A stretch of 64,000 bases of DNA from RUG11462 sp045649405 (GTDB lineage Bacteria; Bacillota; Clostridia; Oscillospirales; Acutalibacteraceae): NCBI GenBank assembly GCA_045649405.1, contig JAZRPW010000015.1, positions 1 through 64,000 of the forward strand, written 5' to 3'. The notes below the pieces were generated by a model. That model worked only from the letters and a program-made list of their open reading frames with translations, searched no databases and was not told the origin of the DNA. This document shows, piece by piece, positions 1 through 8,740 of the stretch. Position numbers and translations under genes: made by a program. Every line of letters begins with the position of its first letter. Position 1 is the first letter of the stretch.

Positions 1-1825
1 TATATTGAGGATTATAAACACCAGTTGAAGCATCATACCAACCTACTACCCAGTTATCAGGATCTGTTACTTCATCAGGGCTAATAGCAGCATTTTCATC
101 ATATTTAGTTGTAGCAGTCGTAGCAGCAACATAGTTATCAGCAACGCCAATTAATGGATAAGAATCATAGCCCTTGGTATATTTATATGCTCTATTTGCG
201 TTTGATGAATATTGATATTTATAATTAATAAGTTTAATATTATCAATTGTATATTCACATTGACCTACAAATTGCAAACCAACAGAAAATGTTGATGAGC
301 CATTTGCAATACCTGATTGTGAATAACCAGCATCAGGCATTGATTTCCAATACAATTCAACCTCTTTAGTAACACCATCAGTTACACCAGGAACAAGAAA
401 TGCATTACTCTTATCACCAGAAGCTAAAGTTAGTCTTGCGCCTTGATAAGTGCCGCCTTCTTCATAATCAGTATCTTTGTAGTTTAAATAGAATTTCAAA
501 CCTTTTGTTTTACAACCTTCGTTTGAACCATTACCCAATTTTACATGGACCGTTGTAGTATAACTTGTAGTTGTAATTGTTTGAGTACCATCTGCAGTGA
601 ATTTAAGAGCTTTTGCAGTTGCGCTTTCAGCATCTTTAGGATCAAGTGGAGCAACCAATTCACTTGTGATACCAGCTGAACCTGTCTTAACAGAGTCACA
701 GCTAAACACAGTACTTTCTAATGATGTACTTTCTTTTAAAGTGATTGTAGCATCATCTCTCAAATCATCTTTAGAAAAAACACCAAGCTCAATCACATCA
801 CGAGTAACTTTGTTTGCAGCAGTCAAATGTTCTGATTGAGAAGGGTGACCACCAACGTTTGTGTTTGCTTTTACAAGATGAATGTTTGAATATGCAGTTG
901 CATTTTCAGATTTCAAAGATTCAATAGCATTTGCAATATGAATACGCATTGTAGCACTATTGCTCATAAGGTTAGTAACCATTACGATAGGAATATTAAC
1001 ATCGTTGTAACCTGTGCGAATAGCATCTGCAAACTTTTTGATACCTGATTTCCAGTAGTCAAAAGTTTTAGTACCATCATTAGAACCTAAAGCAATCATA
1101 ACTGCTTTTGGTTTTTTAAGTGAGTAGTCATAACTTCCGCCTGCGCGCAAATTAGTTGTATAATCAGTATATTGTGAATTCATTGAACCACCTGAACGAG
1201 CAACAACACGTGCTTCTGCACCAAAGTTTTCAGCAGTAATGAACGCCCAAGTACGAGTACCATCTGAATAACGAGCAGCAGGGCCACTTGGATTATCAAG
1301 TGAGCCAAAACCAACAGTAATAGAGTCACCAATGAATTCGATAACTTCTTTTTCTGCAGGTTTTTCACCTAAAGTACCAGCTAAATTAACAGAGTGGAAA
1401 ACAACTTTGTTACCTAAGTCGTTTTGACCAAGAACTCTAAATGTATGAGTGCCTGAAGGAAGATCTTCAGCAATATTTACAGTAAGAGTTCCGCTCATAT
1501 AACGAACACGGTAATTTTGACGAACGCCATCGATAAATACAGTTAAATAACCGTCTTTATTCCAGTCACCTTTTGAACCTACATCAGGACAAGTAGCAGA
1601 CATAGTAACTGAAACATCGCCTCCACAATCTGCGGAAAATTCGAAACCAGCCGCAGTCCAGTCACAAGCAAGACCGTTTTCAACCCATTCATATCGACCA
1701 ACTGGTCTGATATAATCTTTGTTGTCAACGATTTTGAATGTTGTTTCTGCGCTTACAATTGTCATAGTTCCTATAAGAGAAAGTAACATCACAATTGAAA
1801 GCACAATTGATAAGATTTTTTTCAT
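1..1825 (-). CDS. Secreted SGNH/GDSL hydrolase, carbohydrate esterase family 2-like (3' end outside window)
   Basis: The minus-strand reading frame is open from an ATG at 1825 to the window edge (608 codons, no stop), so the C-terminus is missing. TGGAGG lies 9 nt before the start. Residues 1-26 form a signal peptide (MKK, hydrophobic core, VSA cleavage site). Residues about 30-155 look like the N-terminal jelly-roll domain of CE2 esterases. An SGNH domain follows: block I FIGDSIT with the nucleophile at about S168, an LGSNDG block, and a late GGHPS block that would supply the catalytic His. The rest (about 370-608) is beta-rich, Gly/Thr-rich and unrecognised; it may bind carbohydrate. The likely role is removal of acetyl groups from xylan or mannan outside the cell. 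The family call is by motif only. Its promoter shares a 20-bp upstream element with the GH5 gene at 19504. Confidence 0.75.
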   Translation of the reverse strand, partial: MKKILSIVLSIVMLLSLIGTMTIVSAETTFKIVDNKDYIRPVGRYEWVENGLACDWTAAGFEFSADCGGDVSVTMSATCPDVGSKGDWNKDGYLTVFIDGVRQNYRVRYMSGTLTVNIAEDLPSGTHTFRVLGQNDLGNKVVFHSVNLAGTLGEKPAEKEVIEFIGDSITVGFGSLDNPSGPAARYSDGTRTWAFITAENFGAEARVVARSGGSMNSQYTDYTTNLRAGGSYDYSLKKPKAVMIALGSNDGTKTFDYWKSGIKKFADAIRTGYNDVNIPIVMVTNLMSNSATMRIHIANAIESLKSENATAYSNIHLVKANTNVGGHPSQSEHLTAANKVTRDVIELGVFSKDDLRDDATITLKESTSLESTVFSCDSVKTGSAGITSELVAPLDPKDAESATAKALKFTADGTQTITTTSYTTTVHVKLGNGSNEGCKTKGLKFYLNYKDTDYEEGGTYQGARLTLASGDKSNAFLVPGVTDGVTKEVELYWKSMPDAGYSQSGIANGSSTFSVGLQFVGQCEYTIDNIKLINYKYQYSSNANRAYKYTKGYDSYPLIGVADNYVAATTATTKYDENAAISPDEVTDPDNWVVGWYDASTGVYNPQY

Positions 1826-1875
1826 AGTATTTAACCTCCATAAAATTTTAAAACAGTATAAAATACTTGTCATAT

Positions 1876-1904
1876 ATTATAAACTAATTATTGTTAAATG
1901 TCAA
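1876..1904 (-). promoter_or_regulatory. Consensus sigma-A promoter of the SGNH esterase gene
   Basis: On the minus strand, TTGACA (1904-1899) and TATAAT (1881-1876) are separated by exactly 17 nt. Both hexamers match the consensus. The predicted transcription start near 1869 leaves a leader of about 44 nt. Confidence 0.8.
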
Positions 1905-1911
1905 TTGCAAA

Positions 1912-1931
1912 TTGTAAACATTTTGATTGCA
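1912..1931 (-). promoter_or_regulatory. 20-bp dyad element upstream of the -35 box, copy 1
   Basis: The minus-strand sequence TGCAATCAAAATGTTTACAA is repeated exactly at 19590-19571. It is an imperfect inverted repeat with half-sites TGCAATC and GTTTACA around a 5-nt spacer. It ends 7 nt before the -35 box, the same spacing as in the other copy. This is typical of an activator site. The protein that binds it is unknown. Confidence 0.6.
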
Positions 1932-2154
1932 TTTTATAATATTTTATACAATTAATCACCAATATTTTCAAAAAGTTTAACACACCCTTCTAATTAATAA
2001 TATACTCTGTCTAAATCTTACACAAAATTTTGCAAATTATATTATTGAAATTTTAAATTGTTGTATGAATAAATTTTAAATAAAGACAAAAACAACTTGA
2101 AAATTTAATTGATTTATTGTAAAATAGTTAGAGATTTTATAAGGAGGTAATTTT
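1932..2154. other. AT-rich divergent intergenic region
   Basis: Together with the promoter and dyad of the minus-strand gene, this makes up the 329-bp gap between two divergent genes. It is very AT-rich. Apart from the plus-strand promoter at 2097-2125, I see no hairpin, RNA motif or small gene. Confidence 0.5.
2097..2125 (+). promoter_or_regulatory. Promoter of the GT4-cyclophilin-AEC operon
   Basis: TTGAAA (2097-2102) and TAAAAT (2120-2125) are 17 nt apart. They lie 30 nt upstream of the GTG start at 2155. Confidence 0.6.
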
Positions 2155-3354
2155 GTGAATAAAAAAATTGCATTATTTAACGATTCTTTTCCTCCTACTA
2201 TTGATGGTGTTGCAAATAGCGTTTACAACTATGCTGATATTTTGACAAAAAAACAACTTGCTGATTGTACAGTTGTAACGCCAAAGTACCCAAATGTTAA
2301 TGATGAATACGACTTTGATGTTGTTAGATATAGTTCAGCTTCAGTTTCAAAAAACTTGGAGTATAGAATTGGCAACATTGTTCCAATCAAAACTCTAACA
2401 ACTCTTTTGAACAAAGATTTTGATTTGATTCATGTTCACTCACCTTTTGTTTCTTCTGTTGTTGCAGATGAACTTGTAAAACTTAACCCAAACATTCCAG
2501 TTGTGTTTACTTATCACACAAAATTTGATGTTGAACTTGATAAAAGATTTAAAGATAAAATATTTTTAAAAGTTGCAAAAAAATTTGTTTTAAACAACAT
2601 TAAAAGAGCTGACGAAGTTTGGGTTGTTAGTGAAGGTTCTGCCGAGTCTTTGCGCGCTCTTGGTTACAAGGGTTCTTACAGAGTAATGCGAAACGGAACT
2701 GACTTTGAAAAAGGCATCTCAAGCGAAGAAAATATTAGAAAACTAAAAGAAAAACACAAAATTGCTGAAGATGAAATTGTATTTTTATTTGTTGGAAGAA
2801 TGATGTGGTATAAAAATATAAAGCTCATTTTAGACGCATTGAGACTTTTGCCAACAGACCTTAAATACAAGATGATTTTCGTTGGTAAAGGCAACGACAA
2901 AAAAGACATTGAAAAATATGCTAAACATATCGGCATTTCAAAAAAATGCATCTTTGCAGGACCTGTTTATGACAGAGAAGATTTAAGGGATTATTATTCT
3001 ATTTCTGACTTGTTTTTATTCCCTTCTACTTATGACACTTCAGGACTTGTAATTATGGAAGCAGCCGCAACCGGCTTGCCTTCTGTGTTAATCAAAAACA
3101 GTTGTGCATCAGAAGGAATTGTTAATAATCACAATGGATTTTTGTGTAAAGAAAACGAAAAATCATTAAAAGATGTTATTTTAAAAGCAATTGAATCAAA
3201 AGAAACTTTAAAAGAAATTGGACTTAACGCACAAAACGAAGTTTACTATTCTTGGGAAGACTCGATTACTGATGCGTATAAAAGATATTTAACTATTATT
3301 GATGAATTTAGACCAAAAGATATTTTTGGCAAAAGAAAGGGTTTAAAAAAATGA
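2155..3354 (+). CDS. GT4-family glycosyltransferase
   Basis: This is a cytoplasmic or membrane-associated retaining glycosyltransferase of 399 aa with the GT-B fold. The N-terminal acceptor domain opens with the DSFPPTIDGVA signature of the PimA/MgtA-like group and has HVHSPF near residue 98. The C-terminal donor domain has LFVGRMMWYKN near 211 and a GLVIMEAAATGLP segment around E302 that contacts the sugar nucleotide. The start is GTG at 2155, eight bases after AAGGAGG. It overlaps the next gene by 4 bp. It may transfer a sugar to a diacylglycerol lipid, as relatives that make glycolipid anchors do, but donor and acceptor cannot be read from the sequence. Confidence 0.85.
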   Translation: MNKKIALFNDSFPPTIDGVANSVYNYADILTKKQLADCTVVTPKYPNVNDEYDFDVVRYSSASVSKNLEYRIGNIVPIKTLTTLLNKDFDLIHVHSPFVSSVVADELVKLNPNIPVVFTYHTKFDVELDKRFKDKIFLKVAKKFVLNNIKRADEVWVVSEGSAESLRALGYKGSYRVMRNGTDFEKGISSEENIRKLKEKHKIAEDEIVFLFVGRMMWYKNIKLILDALRLLPTDLKYKMIFVGKGNDKKDIEKYAKHIGISKKCIFAGPVYDREDLRDYYSISDLFLFPSTYDTSGLVIMEAAATGLPSVLIKNSCASEGIVNNHNGFLCKENEKSLKDVILKAIESKETLKEIGLNAQNEVYYSWEDSITDAYKRYLTIIDEFRPKDIFGKRKGLKK

Positions 3355-3950
3355 GCAATTATCAATTAGAACCATTAAAACAAGGCGACACCGTTGCTGT
3401 TTTAAAAACAAATTTGGGTGAAATTAAATTTAGACTTTTCCCTCAAGAAGCACCAAAAACAGTTGAAAACTTTACAACACACATTAAAGATGGTTATTAC
3501 AACGGAATTATTTTTCACAGAGTTATTAAAGACTTTATGATTCAAGGTGGCGACCCAACAGGTACTGGTATGGGTGGCGAATCTATCTATGGCAGACCAT
3601 TTGAAGATGAATGCACACCAAAACTTCGTAACTATCGTGGTGCGCTTTCAATGGCAAATGCAGGTCCTTGCACAAATGGTAGCCAATTTTTTGTTGTTCA
3701 ATGTAACAATGTGCACCCAGGTCTTGTTTCACAAATGAAAGACATTGGTGGCGAAGCTTTTCCAGATGAATGTATTGAAAACTATAGTAAACTCGGTGGC
3801 ACACCACACCTTGATTTTAGACACACAGTTTTCGGTCAAGTTGTTGAAGGTATGGATGTTGTTGATAAAATTGCAAACGTTGCAACTGGTGCAGCAGACA
3901 AACCAGTTGAAAATGTTGTAATCGAATCTGCAGAAACTTATATTTTTTAA
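3351..3950 (+). CDS. Cyclophilin-type peptidyl-prolyl isomerase
   Basis: This 199-aa single-domain cyclophilin catalyses cis-trans isomerisation of Xaa-Pro bonds. It has the family signatures: NLGEIKFRLF at the N-terminus, FHRVIKDFMIQGGDP with the catalytic Arg near residue 57, and SMANAGPCTNGSQFF. There is no signal peptide, so it is cytoplasmic. A somewhat longer loop (about residues 125-150) separates the NGSQFF motif from the final HTVFGQVVEGMDVV block, as in other clostridial members. It starts in an ATGA overlap with the upstream glycosyltransferase and is surely translationally coupled to it. Confidence 0.92.
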   Translation: MSNYQLEPLKQGDTVAVLKTNLGEIKFRLFPQEAPKTVENFTTHIKDGYYNGIIFHRVIKDFMIQGGDPTGTGMGGESIYGRPFEDECTPKLRNYRGALSMANAGPCTNGSQFFVVQCNNVHPGLVSQMKDIGGEAFPDECIENYSKLGGTPHLDFRHTVFGQVVEGMDVVDKIANVATGAADKPVENVVIESAETYIF

Positions 3951-3960
3951 GGAGTAAGCT

Positions 3961-4950
3961 TTGAGTAATTTTTTAAATTCAGTTTTAGAACTTTCTAATC
4001 AAGTTTTAATTCTTTTTGATTTTTTGAGTGATTTTATAAATTCAGCATTAGAACTTTCAAATCAAGTTTTAATTTTATTCATTTTAATGGCAGTTGGCCT
4101 ACTTGCAACAAAGGTCAAATGGATTACAGATAAAAGCATTACAGGTTTTGTTAATGTTTTGCTTTATCTTGTTACTCCCTGTCTTATTATTAATTCGTTT
4201 TTATCAGTTAAATTCACAGAAAATACCATAAAATCACTTTTAATTGCTGCAGGTTGTGCAGTGCTTTCTCACTTAATTGGATTTTTGTACTCATTACTTA
4301 TCGTTGAGAAAGATTCAAGCAAAAAAGCAGTTTTGAAGTTTGCTTCAATCTTTTCAAATGCTGGATATATGGGATTGCCATTAGCACAAGCAATTTTCGG
4401 TGCCGAAGGTGTTTTCTACGGCTCAATTTATGTTGTTGTTTTTAACATTATTCAATGGACTTTGGGCATTAGAATTTATGATAAACAGAACAAAAATTTT
4501 GTTAAAACACTAATTAACCCTGGAATGTTGGGTGTTATTGTTGGTTTGCCATTGTTTTTATTTGGCGTTAATTTGCCAGAAGTTATTGGCGACCCAATTA
4601 GTTACATATCATCACTTAACACTCCCCTTGCAATGATTATTACTGGTTACTATTTTGCTTGTTCAAACTATAAAAACGGAATGAACAACTTTAAAATGTG
4701 GTTAGCAATTGCTTTGAAAATGGTAGCAATGCCACTTACTGCTTTGGTTGTTTTTAAATTTGGATTTAATCTTTCTGGTGTGCTTTTGTGCAGTTGCGTT
4801 TTACCTGCATCAGCACCGGTTGCAGTTAACACAATGGTGCTTGCTTCTAAATATGACGCAGACACCGATTTAGGTCTTAAACTTGTAACATTATCAACAT
4901 TGTTATCAATTGTAACAATGCCATTAATTTTGGCACTTGCACAGGTGTAA
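3961..4950 (+). CDS. AEC-family transporter with a duplicated N-terminal segment
   Basis: This is an auxin-efflux-carrier (AEC) family membrane protein of 329 aa with about ten hydrophobic helices. Relatives export or import organic acids or amino acids. The typical FILMAVGLLATK, NAGYMGLPLAQAIFG and ASAPVAVNTMVLA segments are present. The best start is TTG at 3961 after GGAG at 3951. Residues about 3-24 and 24-45 repeat each other (NSVLELSNQVLILF and NSALELSNQVLILF), encoded by a 63-bp imperfect direct repeat, so the extra N-terminal helix looks like a tandem duplication. It follows the cyclophilin by 10 bp in one operon. A second AEC gene lies at 11034-11966. The substrate is unknown. Confidence 0.85.
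   Translation: MSNFLNSVLELSNQVLILFDFLSDFINSALELSNQVLILFILMAVGLLATKVKWITDKSITGFVNVLLYLVTPCLIINSFLSVKFTENTIKSLLIAAGCAVLSHLIGFLYSLLIVEKDSSKKAVLKFASIFSNAGYMGLPLAQAIFGAEGVFYGSIYVVVFNIIQWTLGIRIYDKQNKNFVKTLINPGMLGVIVGLPLFLFGVNLPEVIGDPISYISSLNTPLAMIITGYYFACSNYKNGMNNFKMWLAIALKMVAMPLTALVVFKFGFNLSGVLLCSCVLPASAPVAVNTMVLASKYDADTDLGLKLVTLSTLLSIVTMPLILALAQV
3964..4083 (+). repeat. 63-bp imperfect tandem repeat inside the AEC gene
   Basis: The stretch around 3964-4020 recurs at 4027-4083 with a 63-bp period (21 codons), so the frame is kept. Third-position differences show that the duplication is not brand new. Confidence 0.75.
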
Positions 4951-4967
4951 AAACTTTCAAAAAACAC

Positions 4968-4995
4968 TTGCAATTATTAAATTTTGTGATATAAT
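4968..4995 (+). promoter_or_regulatory. Promoter of the pheST leader
   Basis: TTGCAA (4968-4973) and TATAAT (4990-4995) are 16 nt apart. The predicted start near 5002 is just upstream of the T-box leader. Confidence 0.6.
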
Positions 4996-5001
4996 AACCT
5001 T

Positions 5002-5252
5002 ATTGAATTAAACACGATGATAAAGGAAAGTAGATTGTAATTACTTTTTCAGAGAGAATGGCATTTGCTGAAAGTCATTTATTAGTGTTACCTTTGAAGT
5101 TCCCTTTGGAGTGGTGCGAGTGAAATTTTAGTAGTTCGCAACGGGTTGACAACCGTTATACATTGTTGATTGAGTGTTTGCTTAATGCAAAAATTAAGGT
5201 GGTACCGCGAAGATATCTTCGTCCTTATGTTTTAAGGACGAAGTTTTTTATT
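5002..5252 (+). promoter_or_regulatory. T-box leader (tRNA-Phe sensing) of pheST
   Basis: The T-box core AAGGTGGTACCGCG is at 5196-5209, and an AGAGAGAATGGC stem I segment is at 5051-5062. The likely specifier codon is TTC (5100-5102) in GAAGTTCCCTTTGGAGTG, which fits phenylalanine. A terminator hairpin follows (CTTCGTCCTTA / TAAGGACGAAG, 5217-5243, then a T-run). Uncharged tRNA-Phe should pair with the T-box and favour the antiterminator, raising pheST expression. Confidence 0.95.
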
Positions 5253-5291
5253 TTTATGTACTTTAAAACTTTTTAAAAGGAGATTTTTTAT

Positions 5292-6314
5292 ATGAACGAA
5301 AAAATCACAGCGATTTTAAACTTGGCAATTGAAAGTTTAAATGAAGCAACAGAGATTTCTAAAATCGAAGAAATCAGAGTAAAATATTTGGGTAAAAAAG
5401 GCGAACTTACAAGCGTTTTAAAACAATTAGGTTCACTTTCTCCTGAAGAACGTCCAGTTGTTGGTCAACTTGTTAACAAAGCAAAAGCTGAGCTTGAAGA
5501 AAAAATCAAAGCTAAAGTAACTGAAATTAAAGAGGCAGAATTGAACGCAAGTTTAATTAATGAAAAAATTGATGTTACAATGCCTGGCAAACGCTCAAAT
5601 ATGGGTAAAAAACACCCATTGTCAGTTGTTTTGGACGAGCTTAAAGAAATCTTTATGGGTATGGGTTATTCTATTGCAGACGGTCCTGAAGTTGAACTTG
5701 ATTATTACAACTTTGAAGCACTTAACCTTCCAAAAGACCACCCAGCAAGAGATACACAAGACACATTCTATATTTCAGAAAATGTTTTGCTTAGAACACA
5801 AACTTCTCCTGTTCAAGTTCGCGTAATGGAAAAGCAAAAACCACCAATTAGAATTATTGCTCCTGGTCGAGTTTATCGTTCAGATGAGGTTGACGCTAAC
5901 CACTCACCGCTTTTCCATCAAGTTGAAGGTCTTGCTATTGACAAAGGCATTACTATGGGTGACTTGAAAGGTACTCTTGAAACATTTGCAAAACGTCTTT
6001 ACGGTGAAGATGCTGTTGTAAGATTTAGACCTCACCACTTCCCTTTTACAGAGCCATCTGCTGAAATGGATATTCAGTGTTTCAACTGTGGCGGTAAAGG
6101 TTGTAGACTTTGTAAAAACGAAGGTTGGATTGAAATTTTGGGTTGTGGTATGGTACACCCTAAAGTTCTTGAAAACTGTGGCATTGACCCGGAAGAATAT
6201 CAAGGTTTTGCTTTTGGTATCGGTCTTGAGCGTATTGTTATGAGAAAGTTTAAAATTGATGATATGAGACTTCTTTATGAAAATGATATGAAGTTCTTTG
6301 ATAGCATTAACTAA
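5292..6314 (+). CDS. pheS: Phenylalanine--tRNA ligase alpha subunit
   Basis: This is the catalytic alpha chain (340 aa) of the alpha2-beta2 enzyme that charges tRNA-Phe. The N-terminal coiled coil (about residues 1-85) binds tRNA. The class II aminoacylation core follows, with motif 2 near GRVYRSDEVDANHSP, the PHHFPFTEPSAEMD block and the terminal GIGLERIVM motif 3. A Cys cluster CFNCGGKGCRLC is present as in bacterial PheS. AAGGAG precedes the ATG at 5292. pheT follows 13 nt later. Confidence 0.97.
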   Translation: MNEKITAILNLAIESLNEATEISKIEEIRVKYLGKKGELTSVLKQLGSLSPEERPVVGQLVNKAKAELEEKIKAKVTEIKEAELNASLINEKIDVTMPGKRSNMGKKHPLSVVLDELKEIFMGMGYSIADGPEVELDYYNFEALNLPKDHPARDTQDTFYISENVLLRTQTSPVQVRVMEKQKPPIRIIAPGRVYRSDEVDANHSPLFHQVEGLAIDKGITMGDLKGTLETFAKRLYGEDAVVRFRPHHFPFTEPSAEMDIQCFNCGGKGCRLCKNEGWIEILGCGMVHPKVLENCGIDPEEYQGFAFGIGLERIVMRKFKIDDMRLLYENDMKFFDSIN

Positions 6315-6327
6315 GGAGGAATTAGAA

Positions 6328-8703
6328 ATGGATTTATCACTTAATTGGTTAAAAGAATTTGTTGATATTGAGTGTAATGACCCAAGGGAATTTTCTGAGC
6401 GCATGACAATGTCTGGCTCAAAAGTTGAGGGTTACACTTTAACTGCTGAAGAAATTTCTAATGTTGTTGTTGGTAAAGTTTTAGAAATTGAAAGACACCC
6501 TGACGCTGATAAATTGGTTGTTTGTCAAATTGATGTTGGCGAAAAATCAATTCAAATTGTAACAGGCGCTTCAAACTTAACAGTTGGTGACTTGGTTCCT
6601 GTTGCTTTAGATGGCTCAACTTTACCTGGTGGCATTAAAATTAAAAAAGGCAAACTTCGTGGTGTTGAAAGTTTTGGTATGATGTGTTCAGTTGCTGAAC
6701 TCAACCTTACTGTTAACGACTTCCCTTATGCTATTGAAAACGGTATTTTTGTATTACAAGAAGATTGCAAACCTGGCGATGATATTGTTAAAGTTTTAAA
6801 CCTTGATGACACTGTTGTTGAATTTGAAATCACACCAAACAGACAAGACTGTTTGTCAGTAATCGGTTTAGCAAGAGAAGCTGCAGTAACATTTGACAAG
6901 CCACTTAAACTTCACACTCCTGTTGTTAAAGAATGCGGTGGAGATATTAATGATATGCTTAAAGTAACAGTCCAAGCACCTGAACTTTGTACTCGTTACA
7001 TGGCAAGAATTGTTAAAGACATTAAAATTGAGCCTTCTCCACTTTGGTTGCGTGAGAGACTTCGTTCAATGGGCGTTAGACCAATTAACAACATTGTTGA
7101 TATTACAAACTATGTAATGCTTGAATATGGTCAACCAATGCACGCTTTTGACTATCGTTTTGTAAAAGGTGAAGAAATTGTTGTTAGATGTGCAAAACAA
7201 GGCGAAAAAATCACAACTTTAGATGATATCGAAAGAGAATTAACTGATAAAATGCTCGTTATCGCTAACAAAGAAACTCCAATGGCAGTTGGTGGCGTAA
7301 TGGGTGGCGAATACTCAGGCATTATGGATGACACAACCACTATTGTGTTTGAATCAGCTTGCTTCTATGGTCCAAGCATTCGTAATACTTCTCGTGCTTT
7401 AGCACTTCGTACTGATTCTTCTGCAAAATTTGAAAAAGGTCTTGACCCACAAAATTGTAAAGAAGCGTTAGACCGTGCTTGTGAACTTATTGATATGTTA
7501 AACTGTGGTAGCGTTGTTTCAGGTGAAATTGATGTTAACAACTCAAATTACACCCCTGCAACAATTAAACTTGATGCTGACTGGATTAACGCATTCATCG
7601 GTATGGATGTATCAAAAGAAAAACAAATTAAAATTTTGACAGACCTTGACTTTAAGGTTGAAAATGATGTTATTACTGTTCCATCATATCGTCAAGATGT
7701 TCTTCACAAAGCAGATATTGCTGAAGAAATTGCAAGATTTTATGGTTATGATAAAATTGAAACAACACAATTAAAAGGCGCTGTTGATGCAAAATACACA
7801 CCTGAGCAAAAATGTGAAATTGCAATTAACAACACACTTTTAGGTTGTGGTTATTCAGAAATCGCAACATTCTCATTCATTAGCCCTAAATTCTATGATA
7901 AAATGTTAGTGCCTGAAAACAGCCCAATTAGAGATTCAGTTAAAATTATGAATCCACTTGGCGAAGACACATCAATTATGAGAACGTTCTCACTCCCTTC
8001 AATGATGCAGGTTCTTGCAACAAACTATGCAAGCAGAAATATGAGCGCAAAAATGTTTGAAGTTGCTACTGAATATATTAAAGTTGATGGACAAGATTTG
8101 CCAAACGAACCAAAGAAAATTGTTATTGGTGCTTACGGCGATGGCTATGATTACTTTGATTTAAAAGGCACAGTTGAAGAATTAATTTGTGCTCTTAACA
8201 TTAAAGATTATGACATTGAACCAGTTTCAGACATTCCTTGGTATCACCCAGGCAGATGCGCAAAACTCTCAATTGGTGATGAACTTCTCGGTTACATTGG
8301 CGAAATTCATCCATTGGCAGTTAAAAACTACGGCATTGGCTCAAAAGTTTATTGTGCAGACCTTTCATTTGATGTTTTGTTCAAAAACTCAGGCGCAGAA
8401 AAGGTTTATCATCAAATGCCACGTTTCCCTGCAACTTCTCGTGACTTGGCGCTTATTTGTGATAAAGACTTGCCAGTTGTTACAATGGAAAAAGCAATTA
8501 AAAATGCCGCTCCAAAACTTATTGAGCAAGTAAACCTTTTTGATGTTTACACAGGCAACCAAGTTGAAGAAGGCAAAAAGAGCGTTGCTTATAATATCGT
8601 TCTTCGTGCTGCTGACAGAACATTAACAGATGAAGAAACAGAAAGTGCAGTTAAGAAAATTCTTAAAGCACTCAGTGCAGTAGGCGCAGAACTTAGAATG
8701 TAA
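6328..8703 (+). CDS. pheT: Phenylalanine--tRNA ligase beta subunit
   Basis: This is the 791-aa beta chain of PheRS. Domains in order: EMAP-type tRNA-binding domain (about 40-150, with DKLVVCQIDVG), B3/B4 editing domain that hydrolyses Tyr-tRNA-Phe (about 205-385), B5 (about 400-470, KADIAEEIARFYGYDKI), the catalytic-like core (about 480-680) and the C-terminal FDX-ACB anticodon-binding domain (about 700-791, PRFPATSRDLAL). I chose the ATG at 6328 because AAGGAGG lies just before it (6313-6319). The frame is open 30 bp further upstream, but that would overlap pheS without its own ribosome site. Confidence 0.97.
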   Translation: MDLSLNWLKEFVDIECNDPREFSERMTMSGSKVEGYTLTAEEISNVVVGKVLEIERHPDADKLVVCQIDVGEKSIQIVTGASNLTVGDLVPVALDGSTLPGGIKIKKGKLRGVESFGMMCSVAELNLTVNDFPYAIENGIFVLQEDCKPGDDIVKVLNLDDTVVEFEITPNRQDCLSVIGLAREAAVTFDKPLKLHTPVVKECGGDINDMLKVTVQAPELCTRYMARIVKDIKIEPSPLWLRERLRSMGVRPINNIVDITNYVMLEYGQPMHAFDYRFVKGEEIVVRCAKQGEKITTLDDIERELTDKMLVIANKETPMAVGGVMGGEYSGIMDDTTTIVFESACFYGPSIRNTSRALALRTDSSAKFEKGLDPQNCKEALDRACELIDMLNCGSVVSGEIDVNNSNYTPATIKLDADWINAFIGMDVSKEKQIKILTDLDFKVENDVITVPSYRQDVLHKADIAEEIARFYGYDKIETTQLKGAVDAKYTPEQKCEIAINNTLLGCGYSEIATFSFISPKFYDKMLVPENSPIRDSVKIMNPLGEDTSIMRTFSLPSMMQVLATNYASRNMSAKMFEVATEYIKVDGQDLPNEPKKIVIGAYGDGYDYFDLKGTVEELICALNIKDYDIEPVSDIPWYHPGRCAKLSIGDELLGYIGEIHPLAVKNYGIGSKVYCADLSFDVLFKNSGAEKVYHQMPRFPATSRDLALICDKDLPVVTMEKAIKNAAPKLIEQVNLFDVYTGNQVEEGKKSVAYNIVLRAADRTLTDEETESAVKKILKALSAVGAELRM

Positions 8704-8708
8704 AACTT

Positions 8709-8740
8709 AAAAACAGCCATCTTAAAGATGGCTGTTTTTT
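8709..8740. terminator. Bidirectional terminator between pheT and the minus-strand gene at 8739
   Basis: The hairpin AAAACAGCCATC-ttaaa-GATGGCTGTTTT has T-runs on both strands. It ends pheST and also the convergent gene that stops at 8739. Confidence 0.85.

Noticed and set aside
1912..1931. CcpA cre site
   Set aside because: The half-sites resemble TGNAANC, but the 5-nt spacer and missing central CG do not fit cre; the position just upstream of -35 fits an activator better.
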